DNA from: a bacterium
GTDB taxonomy: Bacteria > Sysuimicrobiota > Sysuimicrobiia > Sysuimicrobiales > Segetimicrobiaceae
Length of the DNA stretch: 36,784 nt
Reading direction: 5' to 3'
NCBI GenBank assembly: GCA_035703895.1
Contig: DASSXJ010000008.1
Coordinates: 1 to 36,784, forward strand
The notes beneath the pieces were generated by a model, which saw only the letters and a list, made by a program, of their open reading frames with translations, was not told where the DNA came from and did not search any database. Position 1 is the stretch's first letter. The number at the start of each line of letters is the position of its first letter. Position numbers and translations under genes: made by a program. Below, in pieces: positions 6,663 to 14,149 of this stretch.

Positions 6663-8413
6663 GGATGCGGCGCCGGTCGGACGTCGAAGGCCACCTGCAG
6701 CACCCGCTGGACGATCGGCGCCGCGAACTCCGCGCCGAAGCCCACGTTTTCGACCAGGGCGACGACGACCAGCCGCGGCGAGTCCGTGGGTGCGTATCCG
6801 GCAAACCACGCGTGCGGCTTCCCGTGTGGGTTCTCCGCGGTTCCCGTCTTGCCGGCGACCGCGAGCCCGGGGATTTGGATCGATGCCGCGGTGCCGCGTG
6901 TGACTACCGCCGCGAGGCCCGCCCGGAGCACCGCGATCGTCTGCGGGTTCAGGCGCACTTCCCCGGTCGCGGGAGGCGCCACGCGCCGCACCAGCTGTCC
7001 CTGAGGGGTGGTGATCTGCGTGACGAGATGCGGAGTGACGAGGCGGCCCCCGTTCGCGACGGCGGCGAGCAGCCGCGCGACTTGAATCGGCGTGGCAAGC
7101 GTGTAACCTTGGCCGACCGCGCTGTTGAGGGTGTCTCCGGCATACCACGGCTCCTTCCACACCCGGGCTTTCCACGACGGATCGGGAATGACGCCGGCGC
7201 TCTCCTGGACCAGGTCGACCCCCGTGGTCTGTCCCAGCCCGTACATCCGCGCGTACTTCGCCAAATTGTCGGGACCCACCGGACGGGCCAGCGTCCAAAA
7301 CACCACGTTGCACGATTGGGCGATCCCTTCGAGGAAGTTGAGGTTCCCGTGGGCCTCATGATCGTGAAAGATATGGCCGCCGAGATTGTAGAACCCGGGA
7401 CAGTAGAATCGAGTGTCGGTGTTGACCAACCCGAGATCCAGCGCCGCGGTGGCGGTGACGATCTTGAACACCGATCCCATCGGGTATCCGCCTTGGGTCG
7501 CCCGGTCGAGGAGCGGCTGGAGCGGATCCCGTAGCAGCCGGGTCCACGCGGTCGTCGTGATCCCGGTCGCGAAGAGGTTAGGGTCGAACGCCGGATGGCT
7601 GGCGAGCGCCACGATGGCCCCGTCGTTCGGATCCATTGCCACGACGGCACCCACACGGGAGCCGAGCGCGTCCTCGGCGGCCTTTTGCACGTCCAGATCG
7701 ATCCCGAGGGTCAACGTGTCTCCGGTGGTGGGCGGGATCTTCGCGATCACCCGCAGCGGCCGGCCTTGGGCATCGACCTCGGCCTGGATCTGTCCGTGGC
7801 GCCCCTTTACAAAGCGGTCGTAGATCCGCTCGATTCCGTCCTTGCCGATCAATTCCCCGGCTTCGTATCCCTGCGTGCGCAGGGCCGCAAGATCGCGATC
7901 GTTGATCTCCCCGAGGTAGCCGAGGAGGTGCGCGGCGAGGGTGCCGTAGAGATAATCCCGGACCGGCTCCACCTGCACGAGCACGCCGGGGAGGTCCATA
8001 CGGTCTTCCTCGAGCGCGGCGATGGCCTCCTTGGGAACGTCGCGCCGCAGCCGGACCGGCTCGAACGGCCGGTCCCCGGCCGCGTCGATCTTGGCGATGA
8101 TCTCCGGCACCGGCATGCCGAGCTTGCGGGCCACCTCGGGGAGCACCTGCTCGGGATGCCGCAACTCCGTCGGGAGAATGGACACGGTGAACGCCGGGCG
8201 GTTGAGGGTCAGGGGGCGGCCCCGACGATCCTTGATCAGCCCCCGTGGGGGCACGACGCTGGTGATTCGAAGCCGGTTCTCGTCGGCCAGGCGGAGGAAG
8301 TACTCGCCCTGGACGATCTGGATCTGCCAGAGCCGGACCGCCAGCACCAGAAACAAGCCGGCGATGACCGCCAGCAGCGTGGTGAGGCGGCGCTCAAAAA
8401 CCTCGCGATCCAT
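6659..8413 (-). CDS. mrdA: Penicillin-binding protein 2 (elongation transpeptidase)
   Basis: A 584-residue class B PBP that crosslinks peptidoglycan during elongation, paired with RodA. There is one N-terminal membrane segment (about residues 12-32), then the dimerisation domain with RGLIKDRRGRPL, and a transpeptidase domain. The active-site serine is S314 in MGSVFK (SxxK), with SCN at 367-369 and KTGT at 522. All three penicillin-binding motifs are intact. The ATG at 8413 is chosen because GGAGGA lies 9 bases upstream; a GTG 18 bases earlier would bury this site. The gene is followed by rodA with a 4-base overlap. Confidence 0.95.
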   Translation of the reverse strand: MDREVFERRLTTLLAVIAGLFLVLAVRLWQIQIVQGEYFLRLADENRLRITSVVPPRGLIKDRRGRPLTLNRPAFTVSILPTELRHPEQVLPEVARKLGMPVPEIIAKIDAAGDRPFEPVRLRRDVPKEAIAALEEDRMDLPGVLVQVEPVRDYLYGTLAAHLLGYLGEINDRDLAALRTQGYEAGELIGKDGIERIYDRFVKGRHGQIQAEVDAQGRPLRVIAKIPPTTGDTLTLGIDLDVQKAAEDALGSRVGAVVAMDPNDGAIVALASHPAFDPNLFATGITTTAWTRLLRDPLQPLLDRATQGGYPMGSVFKIVTATAALDLGLVNTDTRFYCPGFYNLGGHIFHDHEAHGNLNFLEGIAQSCNVVFWTLARPVGPDNLAKYARMYGLGQTTGVDLVQESAGVIPDPSWKARVWKEPWYAGDTLNSAVGQGYTLATPIQVARLLAAVANGGRLVTPHLVTQITTPQGQLVRRVAPPATGEVRLNPQTIAVLRAGLAAVVTRGTAASIQIPGLAVAGKTGTAENPHGKPHAWFAGYAPTDSPRLVVVALVENVGFGAEFAAPIVQRVLQVAFDVRPAPHP

Positions 8414-8466
8414 CGAGGCCGATCCTCCCACGGTGGGGGGGCTGGCGGAAAAACGGAGGGTGAGCC

Positions 8467-8973
8467 TTATCGGGATGCTTCACGAAACCGAACGAGCGCC
8501 CCGTCCAGGTAGCGGAATCCATGAAAGATGGGAATAGCAATGATGCCATTATAGCATGCGGCCGCGACGACGACCCGCGCGACCTCGGGAATCGGCCCTT
8601 GCAGCAGGCCGACGAGGTGCGCCGCCAACGCCCATACGCTTACTCGCAAGCCGCTGAGCGCGAAGGCCCCCACGACCGGAAGCCAGGTGCTTTCTATATA
8701 AATGAAGCGCTCCCCGAGCCCGGCAGCAAACCCCACACACATGTTGGCCAACATCGCCAGGCCCAGCGGGACGCCGGTGGTGATGTCTTGGAGCAATCCG
8801 ACCCCCGCTCCCACGAGGGCCCCTTCCTCGGACCCGTGGAGGACCCCCACAGCCATCACGAAGAGCAGCAGGGGATCTGGAACGGCGCCGGCGATCGACG
8901 TGCGCGCGAGCCAGGTCATCTCAAACCCAAGCCCCGCCACGACAAGGAGGAGATACACCAGGTACCTGATCAT
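8467..8973 (-). CDS. mreD: Rod shape-determining protein MreD
   Basis: A 168-residue, very hydrophobic protein with about five membrane segments, in the usual place between mreC and mrdA. The central GAGVGLLQDITTGVPLGL stretch matches the conserved GLxxD motif of MreD. It belongs to the elongasome and links MreC and MreB to the synthases. The ATG overlaps the end of mreC by 4 bases. MreD proteins are poorly conserved, so the call rests on hydropathy, the LQD motif and synteny. Confidence 0.88.
   Translation of the reverse strand: MIRYLVYLLLVVAGLGFEMTWLARTSIAGAVPDPLLLFVMAVGVLHGSEEGALVGAGVGLLQDITTGVPLGLAMLANMCVGFAAGLGERFIYIESTWLPVVGAFALSGLRVSVWALAAHLVGLLQGPIPEVARVVVAAACYNGIIAIPIFHGFRYLDGALVRFREASR
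8548..8556 (-). promoter_or_regulatory. Possible internal extended -10 promoter inside mreD
   Basis: The minus strand reads TGC-TATAAT within the last part of mreD. It is an exact -10 with the TGn extension and resembles the tRNA and tgt promoters. It points to mrdA, whose ATG is about 135 bases further. There is no -35. Coding constraint (Cys-Tyr-Asn) could explain it, so it is only a candidate. Confidence 0.35.
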
Positions 8974-9809
8974 GGGGCGGCCTGCGATCCCCCGCCGACC
9001 AGGATCAGCATCTCCTCGAGGTGGTTGAGGTCCGCTCCCGGCCGGACGAGCGCTTCCTGGAACAAATCGCCTTCGGTCCGAGAGACCCCCACGACGGTGC
9101 CCACAGGCAGGCCGCGGGGGTAGATCTCGCCGAGCCCGGCGGTGACCACCTGATCTCCCGGAAGGATCTCCGCGTCACGGGACAGGTACTTGACGTGGAG
9201 GACCGGCTGGCCTTGCCCTTCCGCCACGCCGGCATCCCGTGACCGACCGACGAGCACGCCGGCCGCGCTTCGGGGATCCAGGATGAGGAGCACCCTCGCC
9301 CAGGTGCCGGAGGCCTCGATCACGCGGCCCACCAGGCCGTCGCTCGTGATCACAGGGTCGTTGCGGCGAACGCCGTCCGCCGTCCCCCGATCCACGAGCA
9401 GGGAGTTGAACCAGTGGCTCGGATCCCGGCCGATGACGCGGGCCGCGACCGTGTGGTAGGGTTGGTCCTTGATCCCGACGAGACTACGGAGGCGCGCAAC
9501 TTCCAGCCCCGCTTCGTGGAGTCGGGCGTTTTCCTCGCGAAGCCGGGCGACCTCGGCCGTGAGGCGCGCGTTCTCCGTCCGGAGGCGACCGATCTCCGCC
9601 ACGAACGCCCACTCCCGGTCCACCACGTCGCTGATCCGCGAGAGGCCGGTCGCGAGCGGCGCGACCGCCGCCTCTACGGCCACACCGATCCAGCCGATGC
9701 GGCGCTTGTCGGGAGACCGCACCTGGTCGGTGAGCACGCCGAGCGCGAGAATGCACAACATGGCGAAGACCACAAACCGCCGGCGGCGGACAACCGTATC
9801 AAGGAACAC
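8970..9809 (-). CDS. mreC: Rod shape-determining protein MreC
   Basis: A 279-residue bitopic elongasome protein. It has one N-terminal membrane segment at about residues 10-28. A coiled coil at about 65-105 (RLRTENARLTAEVARLREENARL, heptads of Leu/Ala) is followed by the beta-rich periplasmic domain with GRDPSHWFNSLLVDRGTADGV, a typical MreC block. A GTG start is preceded by AGAGGT at 7 bases. It lies 8 bases past mreB and overlaps mreD, as in most bacteria. Confidence 0.94.
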   Translation of the reverse strand: MFLDTVVRRRRFVVFAMLCILALGVLTDQVRSPDKRRIGWIGVAVEAAVAPLATGLSRISDVVDREWAFVAEIGRLRTENARLTAEVARLREENARLHEAGLEVARLRSLVGIKDQPYHTVAARVIGRDPSHWFNSLLVDRGTADGVRRNDPVITSDGLVGRVIEASGTWARVLLILDPRSAAGVLVGRSRDAGVAEGQGQPVLHVKYLSRDAEILPGDQVVTAGLGEIYPRGLPVGTVVGVSRTEGDLFQEALVRPGADLNHLEEMLILVGGGSQAAP

Positions 9810-9817
9810 AACGACCT

Positions 9818-10855
9818 CTAGGACTTCTTGCTCGTAATGAGCACCTTCTTCAAGGTCTCGATCTCCTCGAGGGCCCGCCCGGTCCCCAACACCACGCTGC
9901 TCAGGGGGTCGTCCGTGAGCGTCACCGGCATCCCCGTTTCCTCGGCGAGGAGCCGGTCGAGACCCCGCAGCAGCGACCCACCACCGGCCATCACGATTCC
10001 GCGATCAACGATGTCGGCGGCCAGCTCCGGCGGCGTCCGCTCAAGGGTCATTTTCACCGCTTCCACGATGCCGGCGATCGGTTCGGCCATCGCCTCGCGA
10101 ATCTCGGTGCTGGTCATCCGCACGGTTCGCGGCAGCCCCGACACGAGGTCGCGGCCGCGGACCTCGATCGTCTGCTCCTCCCGCTGCGGGAACGCGGAGC
10201 CGACCGCGATCTTGATATCCTCCGAGGTCCGTTCGCCGATCAGGAGGTTGTACGCCTTCCGCGCATACTGAATGATCGCTTCGTCCATTTCGTCTCCCGC
10301 GATCCGAAGGCTGCGCGCGGTCACAATCCCACCAAGCGCGATGACGGCGACTTCTGTGGTTCCTCCGCCGATGTCCACGACCATGCTTCCGATGGGCTCC
10401 GAGACCGGCAGGCCGGCCCCGATCGCGGCAGCCATCGGTTGCTCGATCAGGTACGCCTCGCGGGCGCCGGCCTGCAGCGTCGCATCGATGACGGCGCGCT
10501 TTTCCACCTCGGTCACCCCGCTGGGAATCCCGACGACCACCCGCGGTCGGATCAGCGTCCGGCCCCGCAGGCCATTGCGAATGAAGTAGGTCAGCATCGA
10601 GGCCGTCGTGTCGAAATCGGCGATCACCCCGTCCCGTAACGGCCGGGTGGCGACAATGTCTCCGGGGGTCCGGCCGATCATCTTTTTCGCTTCGTTCCCC
10701 ACCGCCAGGATTTCCCCGCCATCCACCCGCTTGGCCACGACCGAGGGCTCGCGCAGGACGATCCCCTCGCGCCGAACGTATACCAGCGTGTTGGCGGTCC
10801 CGAGATCCACGCCCATATCCCGAGTGAACCGGCTCAACAGCCCATTGAAAATCAT
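9818..10855 (-). CDS. mreB: Actin-like cell-shape protein MreB
   Basis: A 345-residue bacterial actin that positions elongation enzymes. Phosphate-1 motif [10 protein letters not shown] (about residues 17-26), [11 protein letters not shown] for phosphate 2, and [14 protein letters not shown] near the C-terminus for the adenosine site are intact. The N-terminal [13 protein letters not shown] start resembles the membrane-binding leader of the family. The ATG overlaps the radC stop by 4 bases. Length and sequence are standard. Confidence 0.97.
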   Translation of the reverse strand: MIFNGLLSRFTRDMGVDLGTANTLVYVRREGIVLREPSVVAKRVDGGEILAVGNEAKKMIGRTPGDIVATRPLRDGVIADFDTTASMLTYFIRNGLRGRTLIRPRVVVGIPSGVTEVEKRAVIDATLQAGAREAYLIEQPMAAAIGAGLPVSEPIGSMVVDIGGGTTEVAVIALGGIVTARSLRIAGDEMDEAIIQYARKAYNLLIGERTSEDIKIAVGSAFPQREEQTIEVRGRDLVSGLPRTVRMTSTEIREAMAEPIAGIVEAVKMTLERTPPELAADIVDRGIVMAGGGSLLRGLDRLLAEETGMPVTLTDDPLSSVVLGTGRALEEIETLKKVLITSKKS

Positions 10856-11616
10856 CCGTCCACGCTCCTCTCCTCCTCTCGCGCCCCGTCAAACCGTGCG
10901 CCCTGCTCCCGGAGACTGACGAAGCGGCGGTCCCCAATGATGATGTGGTCAATGATAGGAATACCCATTACACCCCCGGCCCGGCCAAGCCTGGCGGTGA
11001 CCGCCAAGTCGGCCTGGCTGGGAGTCGGGTCCCCGGAGGGATGATTGTGAACCAGGATCACGCCCGCGGCGCCGTGCCGGACCGCGGCCTTGAACACCTC
11101 GCGGGGGTGGACCGGAGAGCTGGCCAGCCCGCCCCGGGAGACCTCGATCCGTTCTGTGACCTCATTCTTCGTGTTCAACAGGAGCACCCAGAAGCACTCG
11201 GTGTCCTGAAACCGGAGATCGGGCGCCATGAGCGCGACGGCGTCCGCAGGGGCCCGCACGGCAGGGCGGACGCGGGCCGGGAAGGTGGCAAGGCGGCGTC
11301 CGAGTTCGAACGCCGCGAGAAGATGGAGGGCCTTCACCTCCCCGATCCCTACGGTCCGGCGCAACTCCCGCGCACTCGCCCCCGCGAGCCGGTCCAAGCT
11401 CCCGTACCCGCACAAGAGATCGGTCGCGACCTGAAGGGCGCTTCGCGTACGTGCTCCCGTTCGCAGGAGCACGGCGAGGAGTTCAGCGGGGCTGAGCGCA
11501 GCGGGTCCCTCCGCGAGCATTCGCTCGCGAGGCCGAAGCTCCGCAGGAAGGTCCTTCATCCGAGGCGGCCGGCCGGGGGCGAGCACCTTCGACTCCCGTT
11601 CGCGAGCGGGACGCAC
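10852..11616 (-). CDS. radC: RadC family protein (JAB/MPN domain)
   Basis: A 254-residue RadC homologue. An N-terminal UPF0758/helix-hairpin-helix part (residues about 20-105, with [20 protein letters not shown]) precedes a JAB1/MPN domain with the metal-binding motif [14 protein letters not shown]. The actual role of RadC proteins is uncertain; the original link to DNA repair was withdrawn. The frame is open to 11667, but the GTG at 11616 has TGGAGGA 9 bases upstream. An ATG at 11559 ([15 protein letters not shown]) matches where many homologues begin but has no ribosome-binding site. Its place directly before mreB is the common one. Confidence 0.9.
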   Translation of the reverse strand: MRPARERESKVLAPGRPPRMKDLPAELRPRERMLAEGPAALSPAELLAVLLRTGARTRSALQVATDLLCGYGSLDRLAGASARELRRTVGIGEVKALHLLAAFELGRRLATFPARVRPAVRAPADAVALMAPDLRFQDTECFWVLLLNTKNEVTERIEVSRGGLASSPVHPREVFKAAVRHGAAGVILVHNHPSGDPTPSQADLAVTARLGRAGGVMGIPIIDHIIIGDRRFVSLREQGARFDGAREEERSVDG

Positions 11617-11739
11617 CGGGAGGTTCCTCCAGGGGCGGGCCGAGTGCCTCAAGGGTGAGACAAGCACACGAAGGGGGGTGAAACCGGCGCCCGCCGACGA
11701 GGTGCGCCGCCCCCACCCCCACGTCCAGCCACGCCCGAT

Positions 11740-12009
11740 CTATAGCATGCGGAACACGTAGGCCGCCACGAGTATACCAAGGAGCACCGCGAGGTTCAAC
11801 CGAAGGGTGAATCCCAACGTCAGCGTGAGCACGTGTAGATCGATCGTGACGGGGGGAGCCAGACCCATGGTCAGGGAACGACCCAGCCACGAGAGGTACG
11901 TAAACTGACCGACGGCGTTGGCTAGGACGCTCCCCAGCATGGCCCCCGAGATGACGATGATGACAAGCACCCACCACGGATTGCGGCCTCGCTTTGGAAT
12001 CTTGGCCAC
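11740..12009 (-). CDS. DUF4321 family small membrane protein
   Basis: An 89-residue protein with a basic N-terminus and two to three hydrophobic segments (about 13-35, 58-70 and 72-88). The pattern GAMLGSVLAN, then LAPPVTIDLHVLTLTLGFTLRLNLAVLLGILVAAYVF, fits DUF4321 (LDL-x-VL-x-LTFGF-x-LxxN), found near mreB/radC in Clostridia and relatives. Its function is not known. The GTG start has GGGGGTGA upstream. It lies between tatA and radC; a possible terminator separates it from tatA. Confidence 0.82.
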   Translation of the reverse strand: MAKIPKRGRNPWWVLVIIVISGAMLGSVLANAVGQFTYLSWLGRSLTMGLAPPVTIDLHVLTLTLGFTLRLNLAVLLGILVAAYVFRML

Positions 12010-12083
12010 CCGTCACCCCCCGAGGATGGTCAGGGCCGACCGGCGCGGGCCACCACCCATGGAGGTGGCGGTCAGGCAAGCAA

Positions 12084-12108
12084 AAGGAGCGGCATCTCAC
12101 CGCCCCTT
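12084..12108 (-). terminator. Possible terminator after tatA
   Basis: The minus strand forms a 9-bp stem AAGGGGCGG / CCGCTCCTT (one G-T pair, 7-base loop) continuing into TTGC. The T-run is short, so it may be weak or partial. It lies 44 bases past the tatA stop and about 75 bases before the DUF4321 start. Confidence 0.5.
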
Positions 12109-12152
12109 CGTATGCGCTCGGGCCGGTCCCGACGCGAGGGAGCCTGAATCGG

Positions 12153-12335
12153 TCAGCTCTTCTCTCCGCTGCCCTTGTCCGGGGCTGCGCCCTTGGGCTC
12201 GTCAGGTTTTGTGGCGTCGCGAAACTCTCGCATGGCTTTACCAACAGCCCCGCCCAGGCCCGCCAAGCGACTCGGTCCGAACAGCAGGATGACAATCACT
12301 AGGACAATGATGAGTTCCCAGAACTTCTGGCCCAT
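12153..12335 (-). CDS. tatA: Sec-independent translocase subunit TatA
   Basis: A 60-residue TatA/E protein: a short N-terminus MGQKFWE, one membrane helix (LIIVLVIVILLFG), the FGPSRL hinge, an amphipathic helix GLGGAVGKAMREFRDAT, and a charged tail. It forms the pore part of the twin-arginine pathway, which exports folded cofactor-containing proteins. The Rieske protein of this cluster has an N-terminal RRR followed by a hydrophobic stretch, so it is a likely client. The ATG at 12335 is chosen for GGAGGTG 5 bases upstream; the open frame extends 10 codons further. It has its own -10 element. No tatC is present in the window. Confidence 0.92.
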   Translation of the reverse strand: MGQKFWELIIVLVIVILLFGPSRLAGLGGAVGKAMREFRDATKPDEPKGAAPDKGSGEKS

Positions 12336-12363
12336 ACCGCACCTCCGGCCCTTTCCGGCCCTC

Positions 12364-12369
12364 ATTATA
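12364..12369 (-). promoter_or_regulatory. -10 element of a probable tatA promoter
   Basis: TATAAT on the minus strand between the prenyl synthase stop and tatA, preceded by GTG. The predicted start is near 12357, which leaves a leader of about 22 nt with a good ribosome-binding site. No -35 is evident at 16-18 bases. Confidence 0.55.
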
Positions 12370-12405
12370 CACGCCAGCGACCTGGGACGCCACCAAGTTC
12401 CAGGC

Positions 12406-13422
12406 CTAGCGGCTCCGGATGGTCACGAACTCCACCAGGGCCGCCAGGCTGTCCCGGGCCGGAGAGCGGCGGATCCGGCCAAGGCTCGCGGCCGCGCGCT
12501 CGGCGCGGGCCTTCGCCACATCCAGGGCATGCGCGATCGCGCCACACCGGGAGAGAATCTCCCCCACTTCTTCGGACGCGCCTGGGGGACCGTCTTCCCC
12601 CGTGGGGCCTTCCCCCGAGCCGGAGTCGGAAAGCCCGGCGCCGTCGATGAGCTCCCTGAGGCGCCGGCGGTCGGGGGCCGGCGCGGTCGCGAGTGCGAAG
12701 ATGATTGGGAGCGTCACCTTGCCCGTCTGGATGTCGCTCCCGATGGGTTTGCCCACTTGGTCGGGGGTCGCCGTGAGATCGAGCGCGTCGTCGGTGATCT
12801 GAAACGCCATTCCCCACTCGAGGCCGAACTCAGAGAGCGCCGCCGCCTCGCGCTCGCGGGCGCCCGCGGTGAGGGCGCCACACCGGCACGCGGCGCTGAA
12901 GAGTTGGGCTGTCTTGCCCTCGATGATGTCGAAGTAGATCGCTTCGTCCGTGTGCGGGGTGTTGCCGTGCTTGATCTGCTTGATCTCGGCCTGACTCATC
13001 TTCACGGTCGCGCCCGCCACGGCCGCGGCGAGGTCCGCGCTGTGGAGACGCGCGAGCATGTGGAACGCCTTGCTGAACAGATAGTCCCCCAGCAGCACCG
13101 CGACCTGGTTCCCCCAGATCGCGTTGACCGACGCCTGCCCGCGTCGCACGGCCGCCGCATCGATCACGTCGTCGTGGATCAGCGACGCGACGTGGATCAA
13201 TTCCACGGCGCCGGCCACGTCCATCCGCGCCCCGCTGCCCCCTCCACACGCTTGGGCGCTCAGGCAGACGAGGGCGGGCCGCACGAGTTTCCCTTTCGTA
13301 TGCAGGACATGCGCGACCAGCTGGCCGATGAAGGGATCGTCCGCAGAGAGCTCATCGTGCAGCAGCCGACTCACGACGTCAAGGTCCTCGCGGACGGGAT
13401 CGTAGATCCTGGCGAGGTCCAT
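12406..13422 (-). CDS. Trans-polyprenyl diphosphate synthase (quinone side chain)
   Basis: A 338-residue all-helical E-type prenyl diphosphate synthase that condenses isopentenyl units. First aspartate-rich motif LIHDDVID (D84, D85, D88), second DDALD (D211, D212, D215), with GKPIGSDIQTGK after it. The residues 4-5 before the first motif are small (Ser, Ala). In this family that favours long products, in keeping with a hepta- to nonaprenyl chain for menaquinone (inference). An acidic Gly/Ser/Pro-rich insert at about residues 268-290 is unusual. No ribosome-binding site is obvious; translation may be coupled to the 45-codon gene 16 bases upstream. Its place after the quinol-oxidising complex is apt. 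Confidence 0.9.
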   Translation of the reverse strand: MDLARIYDPVREDLDVVSRLLHDELSADDPFIGQLVAHVLHTKGKLVRPALVCLSAQACGGGSGARMDVAGAVELIHVASLIHDDVIDAAAVRRGQASVNAIWGNQVAVLLGDYLFSKAFHMLARLHSADLAAAVAGATVKMSQAEIKQIKHGNTPHTDEAIYFDIIEGKTAQLFSAACRCGALTAGAREREAAALSEFGLEWGMAFQITDDALDLTATPDQVGKPIGSDIQTGKVTLPIIFALATAPAPDRRRLRELIDGAGLSDSGSGEGPTGEDGPPGASEEVGEILSRCGAIAHALDVAKARAERAAASLGRIRRSPARDSLAALVEFVTIRSR

Positions 13423-13438
13423 GACGCGGGCGACGGGC

Positions 13439-13576
13439 CTACGCCTCCGCTACCAAGCCGAAGAGGGCGACAAAGAAGACCAGGCCGAGGAACAGCAGCC
13501 AAAAAATCATGTACCGCCAGAAGACGGTGGTCGCGCTGGGGCCCGCCGCCGGCGTCCCGGGGCTGCGCTGCGCCAC
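13439..13576 (-). CDS. 45-residue single-span membrane protein
   Basis: A GTG at 13576 lies directly against the TAG stop of the upstream MvhD-like gene, with GGGGGG 7 bases upstream of it. The frame runs 45 codons to a TAG. The product has a polar Pro/Ala/Gly N-terminus of about 20 residues, then one strong membrane helix (residues about 22-41, FWRYMIFWLLFLGLVFFVALFG in outline), and ends AEA. It resembles the tiny helper subunits of respiratory complexes (for example PetN/PetG-like or CcoQ-like peptides) in size and topology only; no sequence family is recognised. Context suggests it belongs to the cytochrome b / iron-sulfur complex. Confidence 0.6.
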   Translation of the reverse strand: MAQRSPGTPAAGPSATTVFWRYMIFWLLFLGLVFFVALFGLVAEA

Positions 13577-14149
13577 CTACGATCCCCCCTGCCCCGGGGG
13601 TGCGCCCGGTGGTGTCTCGCCGGCGCCCCCTTCGGTGGGACCCGGCCTACTCGGGCCGCCGGGGGCAGGCGCGCCTGCGGCAGCCGGGGTCGCTGGGGCG
13701 GCGGCGGCCTTACGCGCCGCCGGCGGTGGAGGGGCCGGCAACTTCGCGACCCGGTCGCTGAACTCGCGGACCGCGGCGACGAACTCCGCCTGTTCGTGCA
13801 GACCGTGAAAGATCGTGCCGACGCGATCGGGCTGGATCTTCTGACGCTCCAACCGCCGCCGCATCTGGACCACGCGGTCCGCGATGAGGTTGTTGCCGAG
13901 ACGGTTAAAACAATCGCCCAACGGACACCCGCACACGAACGCGCCGTCGGCGCCGTTTTTGAGCGCGAACTCGAGCCACGAGGGACGGATGAACCCGGAG
14001 CACGGCACTTTAATGAGGGTCACGCCGGGGAGATCGCGCATCGTCCCGTCCTCACGCACCAGCCCTTCGCTGCTGACGGCCCAATCGCACAGAAATCCGA
14101 CGATGCGGGGGCGGCGATCCGCGGCCGCGGACGGCTTCACGTCCGACAT
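13577..14149 (-). CDS. MvhD-like hydrogenase/heterodisulfide-reductase-associated iron-sulfur protein
   Basis: A 190-residue protein whose first 135 residues match the MvhD (FlpD) family: C21, then VPCSGFI (C50), GADGAFVCGCPLGDCFNRLGN (C73, C75, C80), followed by a helical stretch. In methanogens MvhD is a [2Fe-2S] adaptor that passes electrons between a hydrogenase or other donor and HdrA. Here the usual CxxC near the N-terminus is CDWA (second Cys missing), so the cluster may be altered. Residues 138-190 are a Pro/Ala/Gly-rich tail without predicted fold. The gene overlaps the 3' end of the cytochrome b-ferredoxin gene by 13 bases, so its partner is probably that protein. No HdrA or hydrogenase is in the window. 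Confidence 0.82.
   Translation of the reverse strand: MSDVKPSAAADRRPRIVGFLCDWAVSSEGLVREDGTMRDLPGVTLIKVPCSGFIRPSWLEFALKNGADGAFVCGCPLGDCFNRLGNNLIADRVVQMRRRLERQKIQPDRVGTIFHGLHEQAEFVAAVREFSDRVAKLPAPPPPAARKAAAAPATPAAAGAPAPGGPSRPGPTEGGAGETPPGAPPGQGGS

Noticed and set aside
5328-7004. Plus-strand open frame of 558 codons
   Set aside because: Antisense to rng, rodA and mrdA; very rich in Arg, Asp, Gln and His, without hydrophobic cores or motifs.
11747-11755. TGC-TATAGA on the minus strand, like an extended -10
   Set aside because: It spans the last codons and the TAG stop of the DUF4321 gene, departs from TATAAT at the critical last base, and points into a gap before radC that shows no matching leader.
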